Source of the DNA: an uncultured Peptococcaceae bacterium
Lineage (GTDB): Bacteria > Bacillota > Limnochordia > Darwinibacteriales > Darwinibacteriaceae
Assembly: GCA_937988745.1 (NCBI GenBank)
Contig: CALKAR010000168.1
Coordinates: 1 to 13,366 of the forward strand
Length of the DNA: 13,366 bases
Reading direction: 5' to 3'
Position 1 is the stretch's first letter, and each line of letters starts with the position of its first letter. Below the pieces are notes generated by a model. The model saw only the letters and a list, made by a program, of their open reading frames with translations. It was not told the DNA's origin and did not search any database. Shown one piece after another: positions 4,824-13,345 of this stretch. The position numbers were made by a program, and so were the translations under genes.

Positions 4824-5348
4824 ATGGCAAGACCAGAGAAAGTGGCAATGGTTCAAGAAATCCAAGAACGACTCGCGAAGTCACAAGGAGCCGTCCTTAC
4901 CGATTACCGAGGCTTAAATGCAGCAGAAGTTACTGAGCTGCGGAAACGGCTGCGGGATGCAGGTGTGGAATATAAAGTTCTCAAGAATACTTTGACCATC
5001 TTGGCTGCCCAAGAACTTGAATTGGATGGTTTGATTCCTCTTCTGGAGGGACCAACTGCAATTGCATTCGGTTATGATGATCCGGTAGCACCAGCCAAGA
5101 TCATCAGCGAATTTGCTAAGACCAATAAGAACTTAGAGGTCAAGGGTGGATTATTGGAAGGGAACATTCTTGATCCGGCTGGAGTGCAAGATTTAGCCGA
5201 ACTGCCAAGCAGAGAAGTTCTACTGTCCATGGTTGCACGCGGTATGCAGGGCCCAATTGCAGGTTTGGTCAACGTACTGCAGGGGAATATCCGCAATTTG
5301 GTTTACGCTTTGGATGCTGTTCGACAGCAAAAAGAGGCAAATGCTTAA
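4824..5348 (+). CDS. rplJ: 50S ribosomal protein L10
   Basis: L10 anchors L7/L12 dimers to the ribosomal stalk base. The 174-residue product has the family pattern: an N-terminal rRNA-binding domain starting MARPEKVAMVQEIQERLAKSQGAVLTDYRGL, a middle block GPTAIAFGYDDPVAPAKII, and a C-terminal helix (about 148-174) that binds L12. ATG 4824 is preferred, with GGAGG (4812-4816) 7 nt upstream; the adjacent GTG at 4821 would add one residue at poorer spacing. Its mRNA begins with the L10 autoregulatory leader, so expression should depend on free L10-L12. rplL follows after 49 nt. Confidence 0.97.
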   Translation: MARPEKVAMVQEIQERLAKSQGAVLTDYRGLNAAEVTELRKRLRDAGVEYKVLKNTLTILAAQELELDGLIPLLEGPTAIAFGYDDPVAPAKIISEFAKTNKNLEVKGGLLEGNILDPAGVQDLAELPSREVLLSMVARGMQGPIAGLVNVLQGNIRNLVYALDAVRQQKEANA

Positions 5349-5358
5349 CGTTGACAAG

Positions 5359-5374
5359 ATGGTTTGAAAACCAT
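5359..5374 (+). repeat. palindromic hairpin between rplJ and rplL
   Basis: ATGGTTT (5359-5365) and AAACCAT (5368-5374) form a perfect 7-bp inverted repeat with only two bases between them. It lies 11 nt after the rplJ stop and ends 8 nt before the rplL ribosome-binding site AGGAGG (5383-5388). It has no T tract and is not a terminator. Confidence 0.6.
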
Positions 5375-5397
5375 AAATCCTTAGGAGGGTATCATTA

Positions 5398-5766
5398 ATG
5401 ACTAGAGAAGAAATTTTACAAGCTATTGAGAATATGACAGTACTTGAGCTGAGCGAGCTCGTTAAAGAGATGGAAGAAAAATTTGGTGTATCGGCCGCTG
5501 CTCCTGTAGCTGTAGCTGCAGCACCAGCCGCTGCCGGAGAAGCTGCTGAAGAACAGACAGAGTTCGACGTAATCTTAACCGGCCACGGTGACAAGAAGAT
5601 TAATGTAATTAAAGTGGTTCGTGAAATCACTGCTCTTGGTCTGAAAGATGCGAAAGACTTAGTAGACAATGCTCCACAGGCAGTTAAAGAAGGCGTTTCT
5701 AAAGAAGAAGCCGAAGGTATTAAGGCTAAGTTAGAAGAAGCAGGGGCATCTGTTGAACTCAAGTAG
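5398..5766 (+). CDS. rplL: 50S ribosomal protein L7/L12
   Basis: L7/L12 is the only multicopy ribosomal protein; its dimers recruit and activate translational GTPases. The 122-residue product has the standard three parts: an N-terminal dimerisation domain (about 1-33, MTREEILQAIENMTVLELSELVKEMEEKFGV), a flexible Ala-rich hinge (about 34-52), and a C-terminal domain (about 54-122) with the conserved INVIKVVREITALGLKDAKDLVD factor-binding surface. The ATG has AGGAGG (5383-5388) 9 nt upstream. It is co-transcribed with rplJ from the promoter at 4611 and followed by a strong terminator. In Bacillus a methyltransferase gene (ybxB) lies between rplL and rpoB; it is absent here. Confidence 0.98.
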   Translation: MTREEILQAIENMTVLELSELVKEMEEKFGVSAAAPVAVAAAPAAAGEAAEEQTEFDVILTGHGDKKINVIKVVREITALGLKDAKDLVDNAPQAVKEGVSKEEAEGIKAKLEEAGASVELK

Positions 5767-5782
5767 TTTTCCGACAACAATA

Positions 5783-5817
5783 AAAGGACCTTCAAGACGA
5801 AGGTCCTTTGAATTTTT
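5783..5817 (+). terminator. intrinsic terminator of rplJ-rplL
   Basis: A perfect 11-bp stem (AAAGGACCTTC 5783-5793 with GAAGGTCCTTT 5799-5809) closes a 5-nt loop, followed by GAATTTTT. It separates the stalk proteins from rpoBC, which have their own promoter 12 nt further on. Confidence 0.95.
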
Positions 5818-5828
5818 GCCCGAGCTGC

Positions 5829-5857
5829 TTGACAACAAAAACCCACTATGTTATGAT
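5829..5857 (+). promoter_or_regulatory. sigma-A promoter of rpoB-rpoC
   Basis: TTGACA (5829-5834) and TATGAT (5852-5857) are 17 nt apart, with TGT directly before the -10 box (extended -10). Transcription would start near 5864, giving rpoB a leader of about 185 nt. Having a terminator and then a strong promoter means rpoBC is uncoupled from the ribosomal-protein genes. Confidence 0.9.
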
Positions 5858-5863
5858 TGGTTA

Positions 5864-6048
5864 GTGGTAAATGGGAGAAAATACACCTGATTATTGGTAA
5901 TTCAACATAGCATCATAGAATTCCTGCTACATTTTGATATTTTTTAAAGATGGACAGTGTAAAAAGTAACATTCATAGGTTTTGGAAGCGAGGGAAGAAT
6001 AACCCTTGCTTTTCATCATGTTTCTTGGGATACCAAAAGGAGAGGTGA
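5864..6048 (+). promoter_or_regulatory. rpoB leader with terminator-like hairpin
   Basis: This is a long untranslated leader. A 9-bp stem with one G-T pair (AAGCGAGGG 5986-5994 with CCCTTGCTT 6003-6011, 8-nt loop) is followed by a weak T-rich stretch, so it could attenuate transcription, although the tail is poor. Further upstream, two short hairpins exclude each other: GG-AATTC at 5896-5903 with GAATTCC at 5918-5924, and TAGCA 5909-5913 with TGCTA 5925-5929. I recognise no known riboswitch or ribosomal-protein leader. The ribosome-binding site AAGGAG is at 6037-6042. Confidence 0.4.
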
Positions 6049-9000
6049 GTGCCCTTGGTAGCAGCCATGCAAGAAGGAAAACGAAAGCGCGTTTATTTCG
6101 GGAAGATCAAGGAAGTCCTGGAGATGCCTGATCTAGTTGAAATCCAACATAAGTCCTATGAGTGGTTTCTAAAAGAAGGCTTACGAGAGATGTTTGATGA
6201 CGTCTCCCCTATCCAAGACTTTACTGGTAATTTGGTTCTCGAGTTTAATGACTATTATTTCGGGGAGCCAAAATACGCAGTAGAAGAGTGTAAAGACCGA
6301 GATGTAACGTATGCGGCTCCTCTCCGCGTACGAGTAAGGTTAATTAATAAAGAAACGGGTGAAGTCAAAGAACAGGAAGTCTTTATGGGTGACTTCCCGC
6401 TTATGACCGAACACGGGACCTTTATTATTAATGGTTCGGAGCGGGTAATCGTTAGTCAGCTAGTTCGTTCCCCAGGTGTCTATTTTGATTATACTGTTGA
6501 TACCAGTGGAAAGAAACTCCATTCGGCTAGCATTATTCCAAACCGAGGAGCTTGGCTCGAATTCGAGACTGATTCTAATGATATTATTCATGTGCGTATT
6601 GATCGTACTCGTAAACTGCCCGTTACTGTATTGATTCGGGCTCTCGGGCTTGGGACAGACGCTAAGATTCTTGAAGCGTTCCATGATGCCCCTTCTATTA
6701 AGGCTACTTTAGAAAAGGATAACACCGAGTCGGAAGCAGAGGCTCTAATCGAGATCTATAAGCGGCTGCGTCCAGGTGAACCCCCAACAGAGGAAAGTGC
6801 TCGGGGTTTATTTGAGACGCTATTTCACGATCCAAAGCGTTACGATTTGGCTCGTGTTGGACGTTATAAGGTCAATAAGAAACTGCGGTTAACCGAACGG
6901 TTGCTGAATCGAGTTGCTGCTGACAATATTGCTGATCCAGAGACTGGTGAACTAATCGTTCGTGCCGGTGAGAAGATCACGAGGAAACAGGCGGAACAGA
7001 TCTACGCTGCCGGAATCAATGCAGTCATTATTAAGACTCGAGAAGGCGATGAAGTAAGACTGTTTTCTAATGAGCAGCCTGATCCTGATGTGACTATCAT
7101 CACAAAGAAAGATATTCTAGCTGCTATTAACTATCTTGTGGCTCTGTCATATGACGTAGGAACTATTGATGATATTGATCATTTGGGCAATAGAAGACTC
7201 AAGAGCGTTGGTGAACTCCTTCAAAACCAGTTTAGAATTGGTTTGAGTCGGATGGAGAGAGTCGTTCGGGAACGGATGACAATCCAAGATGTAGAGATCA
7301 TCACACCACAAGCCTTAATCAATATTCGCCCTGTTGTGGCAGCAATTAAGGAATTTTTCGGCTCCAGTCAATTATCTCAATTTATGGATCAGACGAATCC
7401 TTTGGCTGAGTTAACACATAAGCGCCGCCTCAGTGCTTTAGGTCCTGGTGGATTATCTCGAGATCGAGCTGGTTTCGAAGTACGGGACGTTCATCATTCT
7501 CACTATGGGAGAATGTGTCCGATTGAAACTCCAGAAGGTCCTAACATTGGATTAATCGGTGCCTTGTGTACTTTTGCCAGGATTAATGAATATGGCTTTA
7601 TCGAAACACCCTACCGGGTTGTGGAAGATGGAGTCGTTACGGATGAGATTCGGTTCTTAACAGCTGATGAAGAAGACAATTACCGGATCGCCCAAGCCAA
7701 TGAGGAAACAACAGAAGATAACCGTTTTGCTCGGAGTAAGGTTACAGTTCGAGAACGGGAAGAAATTAAGAACGTACCTGTTGAAGCAGTAGACTTTATG
7801 GACGTATCACCAAAACAGATCGTGAGTATTGCTACCGCGCTGATTCCGTTCTTGGAAAACGATGACGGAGCTCGTGCCCTAATGGGTGCGAACATGCAGC
7901 GGCAAGCTGTACCTCTGCTGGAGGCCGAAGCACCGCTGGTAGGTACTGGTATGGAGTACAAGGCAGCCATTGACTCTGGTGCGGTTGTACTTGCTAAGAA
8001 TGCTGGTGTAGTAGAAAGGGTAACCAGTAATGAAATTGTAGTAAGAACCAAGACTGGACGAGACGTCTATTCACTACTTAAATTCGAGCGGTCTAACCAA
8101 GGAACCTGTATCAACCAAAAGCCACGCTGCTTTGTTGGACAGGAAGTGAATGTTGGTGATGTTCTGGCTGATGGTCCATCCACCGATGAAGGGGAATTAG
8201 CCCTAGGCCGGAATGTGGTGGTGGCCTTTGTTCCTTGGGAAGGCTATAACTACGAAGACGCTATTCTGCTTAGTGAGGAATTAGTGAAGGAAGATGTTTT
8301 CACTTCGATTCACATTGAAGAATATGAAGCTCAAGCCCGGGATACGAAACTAGGCCCAGAAGAGATTACAAGAGATATTCCAAATGTAGGTGAAGACAGC
8401 CTGAAGAATCTGGATGAGAGAGGAATCATTCGGATCGGGGCTGAGGTAAAACCAGGCGATATTCTAGTAGGTAAGGTTACACCAAAAGGTGAAACAGAGT
8501 TAACGGCAGAGGAACGCCTGTTACGAGCTATCTTCGGTGAAAAGGCTCGTGAAGTAAGGGATACCTCGCTAAGAGTGCCTCATGGTGAAGGCGGAATTAT
8601 CGTTGATGTAAAGGTGTTCTCTCGCGAAAATGGAGATGAACTTGCACCGGGAGTCAATAGATTAGTAAGATGCTACGTTGCGCAGAAGAGAAAGATCTCT
8701 GAGGGAGATAAGATGGCAGGTCGCCACGGTAACAAGGGCGTTATCTCCCGGATTATGCCAGCAGAAGACATGCCTTTCTTACCAGATGGGACCCCTGTTC
8801 AGATTGTCCTTAACCCACTGGGAGTACCTTCACGGATGAACATAGGGCAGATTCTAGAGACCCACCTGGGAATGGCTGCTCGGCTGTTAGGAATTCATGT
8901 AGCCACCCCAGTATTCGATGGAGCTACTGAGATTGAGGTTATGGATACGATGGAAAAAGCCGGAATGCGTCGAGATGGTAAGACCGTTCTCTACGATGGA

Positions 9001-9678
9001 CGCACCGGTGAGCCGTTCGATAATCCAGTCACTGTTGGGATCATCTACATGATTAAATTAGCTCACTTAGTCGATGATAAGATTCATGCCCGTTCCACAG
9101 GTCCTTATTCACTTGTGACCCAGCAGCCATTAGGTGGTAAGGCTCAATTTGGTGGACAGCGGTTTGGAGAAATGGAAGTGTGGGCTCTCGAAGCGTATGG
9201 GGCAGCCTATACCTTACAAGAAATCTTAACAGTCAAGTCTGACGACGTAGTAGGTCGGGTAAAGACCTACGAAGCCATTGTCAAGGGAGAAAACATCCCC
9301 GAGCCTGGAGTGCCAGAATCCTTCCGAGTATTGATCAAAGAGCTTCAGAGTCTAGCTTTGGATGTAAGAGTCCTGAGTGAGACTGAAGAGGAAATTGAGA
9401 TCAAGGAAGAGGAAGAAGATATTAGCGAAATGGCTAAGGAGCTAGGCATTGATATTCAAGGCGGAGGCTCTACTACCAGAATTCAGCGTTCACCTTCACC
9501 GGGAAGGAAGAAGGCAGCAGCTTCTAATGCTGATGAAGACGCTGACGAAAATGAAGACGTCGAGGATCTGGATGAAGATGAAGAACTCGAGCTAGATGAC
9601 GATGACGTTGATATTGACGATAGTGATTTATCCCTCGATGAACTGGATGATTTGTCAGATGATGAAGACGACATTTAG
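6049..9678 (+). CDS. rpoB: DNA-directed RNA polymerase beta subunit
   Basis: Beta forms one half of the RNA polymerase active-site cleft. The 1209-residue product carries all expected blocks. These include SQLVRSPGVYF near the N-terminus; the rifampicin region GSSQLSQFMDQ...LTHKRRLSALGPGGL (from 438), with D447, H457 and S462 at the usual resistance positions all wild type; GRHGNKG (891-897) near the active site; and HARSTGPYSLVTQQPLGGKAQFGGQRFGEMEVWALEAYGAA near the C-terminus. The start is GTG with AAGGAG (6037-6042) 6 nt upstream; a TTG two codons later is possible. After the conserved core (about residue 1112) the protein continues into a long tail whose last 50 residues contain 32 Asp/Glu and no Lys/Arg. 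rpoC follows, its start codon 38 nt beyond the rpoB stop. Confidence 0.98.
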   Translation: MPLVAAMQEGKRKRVYFGKIKEVLEMPDLVEIQHKSYEWFLKEGLREMFDDVSPIQDFTGNLVLEFNDYYFGEPKYAVEECKDRDVTYAAPLRVRVRLINKETGEVKEQEVFMGDFPLMTEHGTFIINGSERVIVSQLVRSPGVYFDYTVDTSGKKLHSASIIPNRGAWLEFETDSNDIIHVRIDRTRKLPVTVLIRALGLGTDAKILEAFHDAPSIKATLEKDNTESEAEALIEIYKRLRPGEPPTEESARGLFETLFHDPKRYDLARVGRYKVNKKLRLTERLLNRVAADNIADPETGELIVRAGEKITRKQAEQIYAAGINAVIIKTREGDEVRLFSNEQPDPDVTIITKKDILAAINYLVALSYDVGTIDDIDHLGNRRLKSVGELLQNQFRIGLSRMERVVRERMTIQDVEIITPQALINIRPVVAAIKEFFGSSQLSQFMDQTNPLAELTHKRRLSALGPGGLSRDRAGFEVRDVHHSHYGRMCPIETPEGPNIGLIGALCTFARINEYGFIETPYRVVEDGVVTDEIRFLTADEEDNYRIAQANEETTEDNRFARSKVTVREREEIKNVPVEAVDFMDVSPKQIVSIATALIPFLENDDGARALMGANMQRQAVPLLEAEAPLVGTGMEYKAAIDSGAVVLAKNAGVVERVTSNEIVVRTKTGRDVYSLLKFERSNQGTCINQKPRCFVGQEVNVGDVLADGPSTDEGELALGRNVVVAFVPWEGYNYEDAILLSEELVKEDVFTSIHIEEYEAQARDTKLGPEEITRDIPNVGEDSLKNLDERGIIRIGAEVKPGDILVGKVTPKGETELTAEERLLRAIFGEKAREVRDTSLRVPHGEGGIIVDVKVFSRENGDELAPGVNRLVRCYVAQKRKISEGDKMAGRHGNKGVISRIMPAEDMPFLPDGTPVQIVLNPLGVPSRMNIGQILETHLGMAARLLGIHVATPVFDGATEIEVMDTMEKAGMRRDGKTVLYDGRTGEPFDNPVTVGIIYMIKLAHLVDDKIHARSTGPYSLVTQQPLGGKAQFGGQRFGEMEVWALEAYGAAYTLQEILTVKSDDVVGRVKTYEAIVKGENIPEPGVPESFRVLIKELQSLALDVRVLSETEEEIEIKEEEEDISEMAKELGIDIQGGGSTTRIQRSPSPGRKKAAASNADEDADENEDVEDLDEDEELELDDDDVDIDDSDLSLDELDDLSDDEDDI

Positions 9679-9716
9679 GATCGGGTTACGTGATAGACAA
9701 AAAGGAGGGACGGCCC

Positions 9717-12700
9717 TTGCTGGATGTCAATAATTTTGATCGGATTCGAATTGGGCTAGCTTCGCCAGAGCAGATCCGGGCTTGGTCAAGTGGTGAGGTT
9801 AAGAAACCAGAAACCATCAACTACCGTACTTTAAAGCCCGAGCGGGAAGGTCTTTTCTGTGAGAAGATCTTTGGGCCGACGAGAGACTGGGAATGTCACT
9901 GCGGGAAATACAAGCGAGTAAGGTATAAAGGTATCGTTTGTGATCGATGCGGTGTGGAAGTCACTCGGGCAAAGGTGCGGCGGGAACGGATGGGGCACAT
10001 TGAGTTAGCTGCTCCTGTTTCTCACATTTGGTTTTTTAAGGGAATTCCAAGTCGAATGGGTCTCTTATTAGATATGTCGCCTCGAACATTAGAGAAAGTT
10101 CTATATTTTGCTTCGTATGTAGTGATTGATCCAGGTGAAACAACCCTTGCCAAACAGCAGTTGTTAAGTGAAGGCGAATATCGAGATTATCGCGATAAAT
10201 TCGGGAATGCCTTCACAGCTGGTATTGGCGCAGAAGCCGTCAAGCGGCTTTTAGAGGATTTGGACCTAGATGAAATGAGCAGTGAACTTCGGAAAGAGAT
10301 AAGAGATACAACTGGGCAGCGGAGAATTCGCGCTGTTCGTCGTCTAGAGGTGGTCGAAGCTTTTCGTACCTCAGGCAATCATCCGGCATGGATGATCTTG
10401 GATGTTGTTCCTGTCATTCCACCAGAACTGCGTCCAATGGTCCAACTGGATGGGGGACGATTTGCTACCTCAGATCTGAATGACCTATATCGACGAGTCA
10501 TTAACCGCAATAATCGTCTCAAAAGGCTTTTGGAGCTAGGCGCGCCTGATATTATCGTTCGAAATGAGAAACGTATGCTGCAGGAAGCGGTCGACGCTTT
10601 AATTGATAACGGCCGACGAGGACGGCCAGTTACAGGTCCAGGCAACCGACCTCTCAAATCACTCAGCGATATGCTGAAGGGTAAACAGGGGCGGTTCCGT
10701 CAGAATTTATTGGGTAAGCGAGTAGACTATTCTGGTCGTTCCGTAATTGTTGTAGGGCCTACTCTTAAGATGCACCAATGCGGCTTACCAAAGGAAATGG
10801 CTCTTGAACTGTTCAAACCATTTGTTATGAAAGAGCTAGTTGCGAAGGGGCTCGCTCATAATATTAAGAGCGCCAAGAAGGCTGTAGAGCGAGTTAAGCC
10901 AGAGGTTTGGGACGTGGTGGAAGAGGTTATTAAGGAACACCCAGTTTTACTAAACCGTGCTCCAACCCTACACCGCTTGGGAATTCAAGCTTTTGAGCCG
11001 GTCTTAGTAGAAGGTAAGGCCATTCAGATTCATCCTTTAGTCTGTACTGCTTATAACGCGGACTTTGATGGAGACCAAATGGCAGTTCATGTTCCTCTTT
11101 CAGCAGAAGCTCAAGCAGAAGCTCGTTTACTCATGTTGTCTACAAACAATATCCTAGTTCCTTCTAGTGGCCGACCTATTGTAACTCCTACGCAGGATAT
11201 GGTCATAGGACTCTATTATCTCACGGCTAACAAAGAAGGAGCCAAAGGAGAAGGTCGCTATTTCGGATCAATTGACGAAGTGCGTCATGCCTACAATGCC
11301 GATGCTGTCAGTCTGCATGCCATGATTACCATAAGACAGCCAGATGGCTCACGTCTTGAGACAACTCCAGGACGGTTGTTCTTTAACAATATCCTGCCTG
11401 AGGAAATGGACTACTATAATGCTGAGTTAGATAAGAAGAAGCTTGGTTTGCTTGTAGATGGTCTATACAAAACAGTTGGTGCAGAAGAAACAGCGAAGAC
11501 ACTAGATAAGATCATGCAGTTAGGGTTCAAATATAGCACGAAGTCTGGCACAACAGTCTCAGTAGCAGATATTACTGTACCAGCTGGTAAACACGATAAG
11601 GTTCGCAAGGCCGAAGCTGAAGTTGACCAAATTGAAACGCAGTTCCGGAGAGGATTACTCACACCAGAAGAACGTTATCAGAGAGTGTGTGATGTGTGGA
11701 CTAGAACCAAGGAAGAAATTACCACCGAGATGCTTGAGAAGTTTGATAAATTCAACCCTGTCTACATGATGGCTATCTCAGGTGCCCGTGGTAATGAGTC
11801 TCAAATCAGTCAATTGGCAGGTATGCGCGGTTTGGTGGCTGACCCCACAGGTAAGACATTTGAAATTCCCATTAAGGCGAATTTCCGAGAAGGCCTGACG
11901 GTACTGGAATACTTTATTTCCAGTCACGGTACTCGGAAAGGGTTGGCTGACACCGCATTACGAACTGCCGACTCAGGATATTTGACCCGCAGACTCGTTG
12001 ACGTTTCTCAAGATGTAATTGTTAGAGAACACGACTGCGGCACAAAGGATGGCATTTATGTTTCAGCTATTAAAGAACTCTCAGGTAATCACGAAGCCGT
12101 TATTGAGCCATTGTGGGAGCGTTTAGCTGGACGGGTAACAGCAGAGACTGTCTGTGATCCAGAAACAGGCGAGGTAATCATTGAAGCCAATGAGATGATT
12201 GATGATTTCTGCGCTCAGAGAATTGAAAACGCTGGCATCGAAAAAGTCAAGATTCGCTCTGTCCTAGCCTGCAATACACGTTATGGTGTCTGTGTAAAGT
12301 GCTATGGTCGAAACTTGGCAAAAGGCGATTTAGTAGATGTAGGTGAAGCAGTAGGTATTGTTGCGGCTCAATCCATTGGCGAACCTGGTACCCAGCTCAC
12401 TATGAGAACGTTCCACACAGGTGGAGTGGCAGGGGATGATATTACTGCTGGTTTACCTCGTGTTGAGGAACTTTTCGAAGCTCGTAAGCCTAAAGGGCAG
12501 GCTATTATCGCAGAGATTCCAGGTACTCTAAGTATTGTTGAGACAAAAGGTGTTCGAAAAGCTCATGTTAAGGGTGATGGTGAAGAGAAGACTTACACCA
12601 TTCCCTACGGTGCTCGCCTCCGTGTCCGAGACGGCAGCAAAGTGGAAGCTGGTGATCGGATTACGGAAGGATCAGTTAACCCTCATGATATTTTAGCGGT

Positions 12701-13232
12701 ACAGGGTACTCGAGCGGTACAGGAATATCTCGTTCAGGAAGTACAGGAGGTATACCGTTCTCAAGGTGTAAATATCAATGACAAGCATATTGAAGTCATT
12801 GTTCGCCAGATGCTCCGTAAGCATAAAGTGGAGGAACCTGGGGATACCCTAATGCTGCCTGGTGCTCTGGTGGATGTTTTCGACTTGGAGGAAGAGAATG
12901 AACGAGTAGTTGCTGAAGGTGGCGAACCAGCCGTTGCAAAACCTGTTCTCCTAGGAATTACAAAGGCTTCGTTAGCTACAGAAAGCTTCTTGTCTGCTGC
13001 TTCGTTCCAAGAAACGACTCGAGTATTAACAGAAGCATCCATTAAGGGTCGCGTAGATAAGCTCTTAGGCTTGAAAGAAAACGTGATTATTGGTAAGCTT
13101 ATTCCGGCAGGTACCGGTATGTCTAGATACCGCGATGTAGAATTAGAAATGGATGATTCAGACGTTTCTTCAGAGAATCAAGATGAAGACACAGATGAAC
13201 GGGAAATCGCGGTCGAGCTTGCTTCTCAGTAG
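9717..13232 (+). CDS. rpoC: DNA-directed RNA polymerase beta' subunit
   Basis: Beta' holds the catalytic magnesium and the clamp of RNA polymerase. From TTG 9717 the product is 1171 residues, the normal Gram-positive length. The zinc-binding motif is C60, C62, C75, C78; the catalytic NADFDGDQ is at 447-454 (D449, D451, D453); the second zinc site is C774, C852, C859, C862; and the trigger-loop region MRTFHTGG starts at 896. TTG is chosen over an in-frame GTG at 9690 because AAAGGAGGG (9701-9709) lies between them, with its GGAGG 8 nt before the TTG, and the product then begins MLDVNNFDRIRIG as in relatives. The last 29 residues are rich in Asp/Glu. It is co-transcribed with rpoB. I saw no terminator with a T tract directly after the stop. 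Confidence 0.98.
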   Translation: MLDVNNFDRIRIGLASPEQIRAWSSGEVKKPETINYRTLKPEREGLFCEKIFGPTRDWECHCGKYKRVRYKGIVCDRCGVEVTRAKVRRERMGHIELAAPVSHIWFFKGIPSRMGLLLDMSPRTLEKVLYFASYVVIDPGETTLAKQQLLSEGEYRDYRDKFGNAFTAGIGAEAVKRLLEDLDLDEMSSELRKEIRDTTGQRRIRAVRRLEVVEAFRTSGNHPAWMILDVVPVIPPELRPMVQLDGGRFATSDLNDLYRRVINRNNRLKRLLELGAPDIIVRNEKRMLQEAVDALIDNGRRGRPVTGPGNRPLKSLSDMLKGKQGRFRQNLLGKRVDYSGRSVIVVGPTLKMHQCGLPKEMALELFKPFVMKELVAKGLAHNIKSAKKAVERVKPEVWDVVEEVIKEHPVLLNRAPTLHRLGIQAFEPVLVEGKAIQIHPLVCTAYNADFDGDQMAVHVPLSAEAQAEARLLMLSTNNILVPSSGRPIVTPTQDMVIGLYYLTANKEGAKGEGRYFGSIDEVRHAYNADAVSLHAMITIRQPDGSRLETTPGRLFFNNILPEEMDYYNAELDKKKLGLLVDGLYKTVGAEETAKTLDKIMQLGFKYSTKSGTTVSVADITVPAGKHDKVRKAEAEVDQIETQFRRGLLTPEERYQRVCDVWTRTKEEITTEMLEKFDKFNPVYMMAISGARGNESQISQLAGMRGLVADPTGKTFEIPIKANFREGLTVLEYFISSHGTRKGLADTALRTADSGYLTRRLVDVSQDVIVREHDCGTKDGIYVSAIKELSGNHEAVIEPLWERLAGRVTAETVCDPETGEVIIEANEMIDDFCAQRIENAGIEKVKIRSVLACNTRYGVCVKCYGRNLAKGDLVDVGEAVGIVAAQSIGEPGTQLTMRTFHTGGVAGDDITAGLPRVEELFEARKPKGQAIIAEIPGTLSIVETKGVRKAHVKGDGEEKTYTIPYGARLRVRDGSKVEAGDRITEGSVNPHDILAVQGTRAVQEYLVQEVQEVYRSQGVNINDKHIEVIVRQMLRKHKVEEPGDTLMLPGALVDVFDLEEENERVVAEGGEPAVAKPVLLGITKASLATESFLSAASFQETTRVLTEASIKGRVDKLLGLKENVIIGKLIPAGTGMSRYRDVELEMDDSDVSSENQDEDTDEREIAVELASQ

Positions 13233-13251
13233 GTTTCTGTAAAGAATTTGG

Positions 13252-13280
13252 TTGACATGAACAGCTCACGGTGATAAAAT
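13252..13280 (+). promoter_or_regulatory. sigma-A promoter downstream of rpoC
   Basis: TTGACA (13252-13257) and TAAAAT (13275-13280) are 17 nt apart, with TGA before the -10 box (extended -10). The start would be near 13287, giving the next gene a leader of about 60 nt. Confidence 0.85.
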
Positions 13281-13296
13281 TAGTGAGGTGTGTAAA

Positions 13297-13320
13297 CCCG
13301 CAGGGTGTATTCCCTGCGGG
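13297..13320 (+). promoter_or_regulatory. GC-rich hairpin in the leader of the gene after rpoC
   Basis: CCCGCAGGG (13297-13305) and CCCTGCGGG (13312-13320) form a perfect 9-bp stem around a 6-nt loop. No T tract follows, so it is not a classic intrinsic terminator. It would sit about 10 nt from the 5' end of the transcript from the 13252 promoter and 10 nt before the ribosome-binding site AAAGGGGAG (13331-13339). Confidence 0.6.
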
Positions 13321-13345
13321 ATCTGTCAGTAAAGGGGAGACCACG

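Noticed and set aside
5220..5846. Reverse-strand frame of 208 codons over rplJ-rplL
   Set aside because: It runs antisense to two certain genes and through a strong terminator, with composition that mirrors rplL.
9483..9674. Reverse-strand serine-rich frame of 63 codons
   Set aside because: It is the shadow of the GAT/GAC/GAA-rich acidic tail of rpoB and has no ribosome-binding site.
13291..13345. Kink-turn that an L7Ae-family protein could bind
   Set aside because: The hairpin is fully paired with no three-nucleotide bulge followed by G-A pairs, so the kink-turn consensus is absent.
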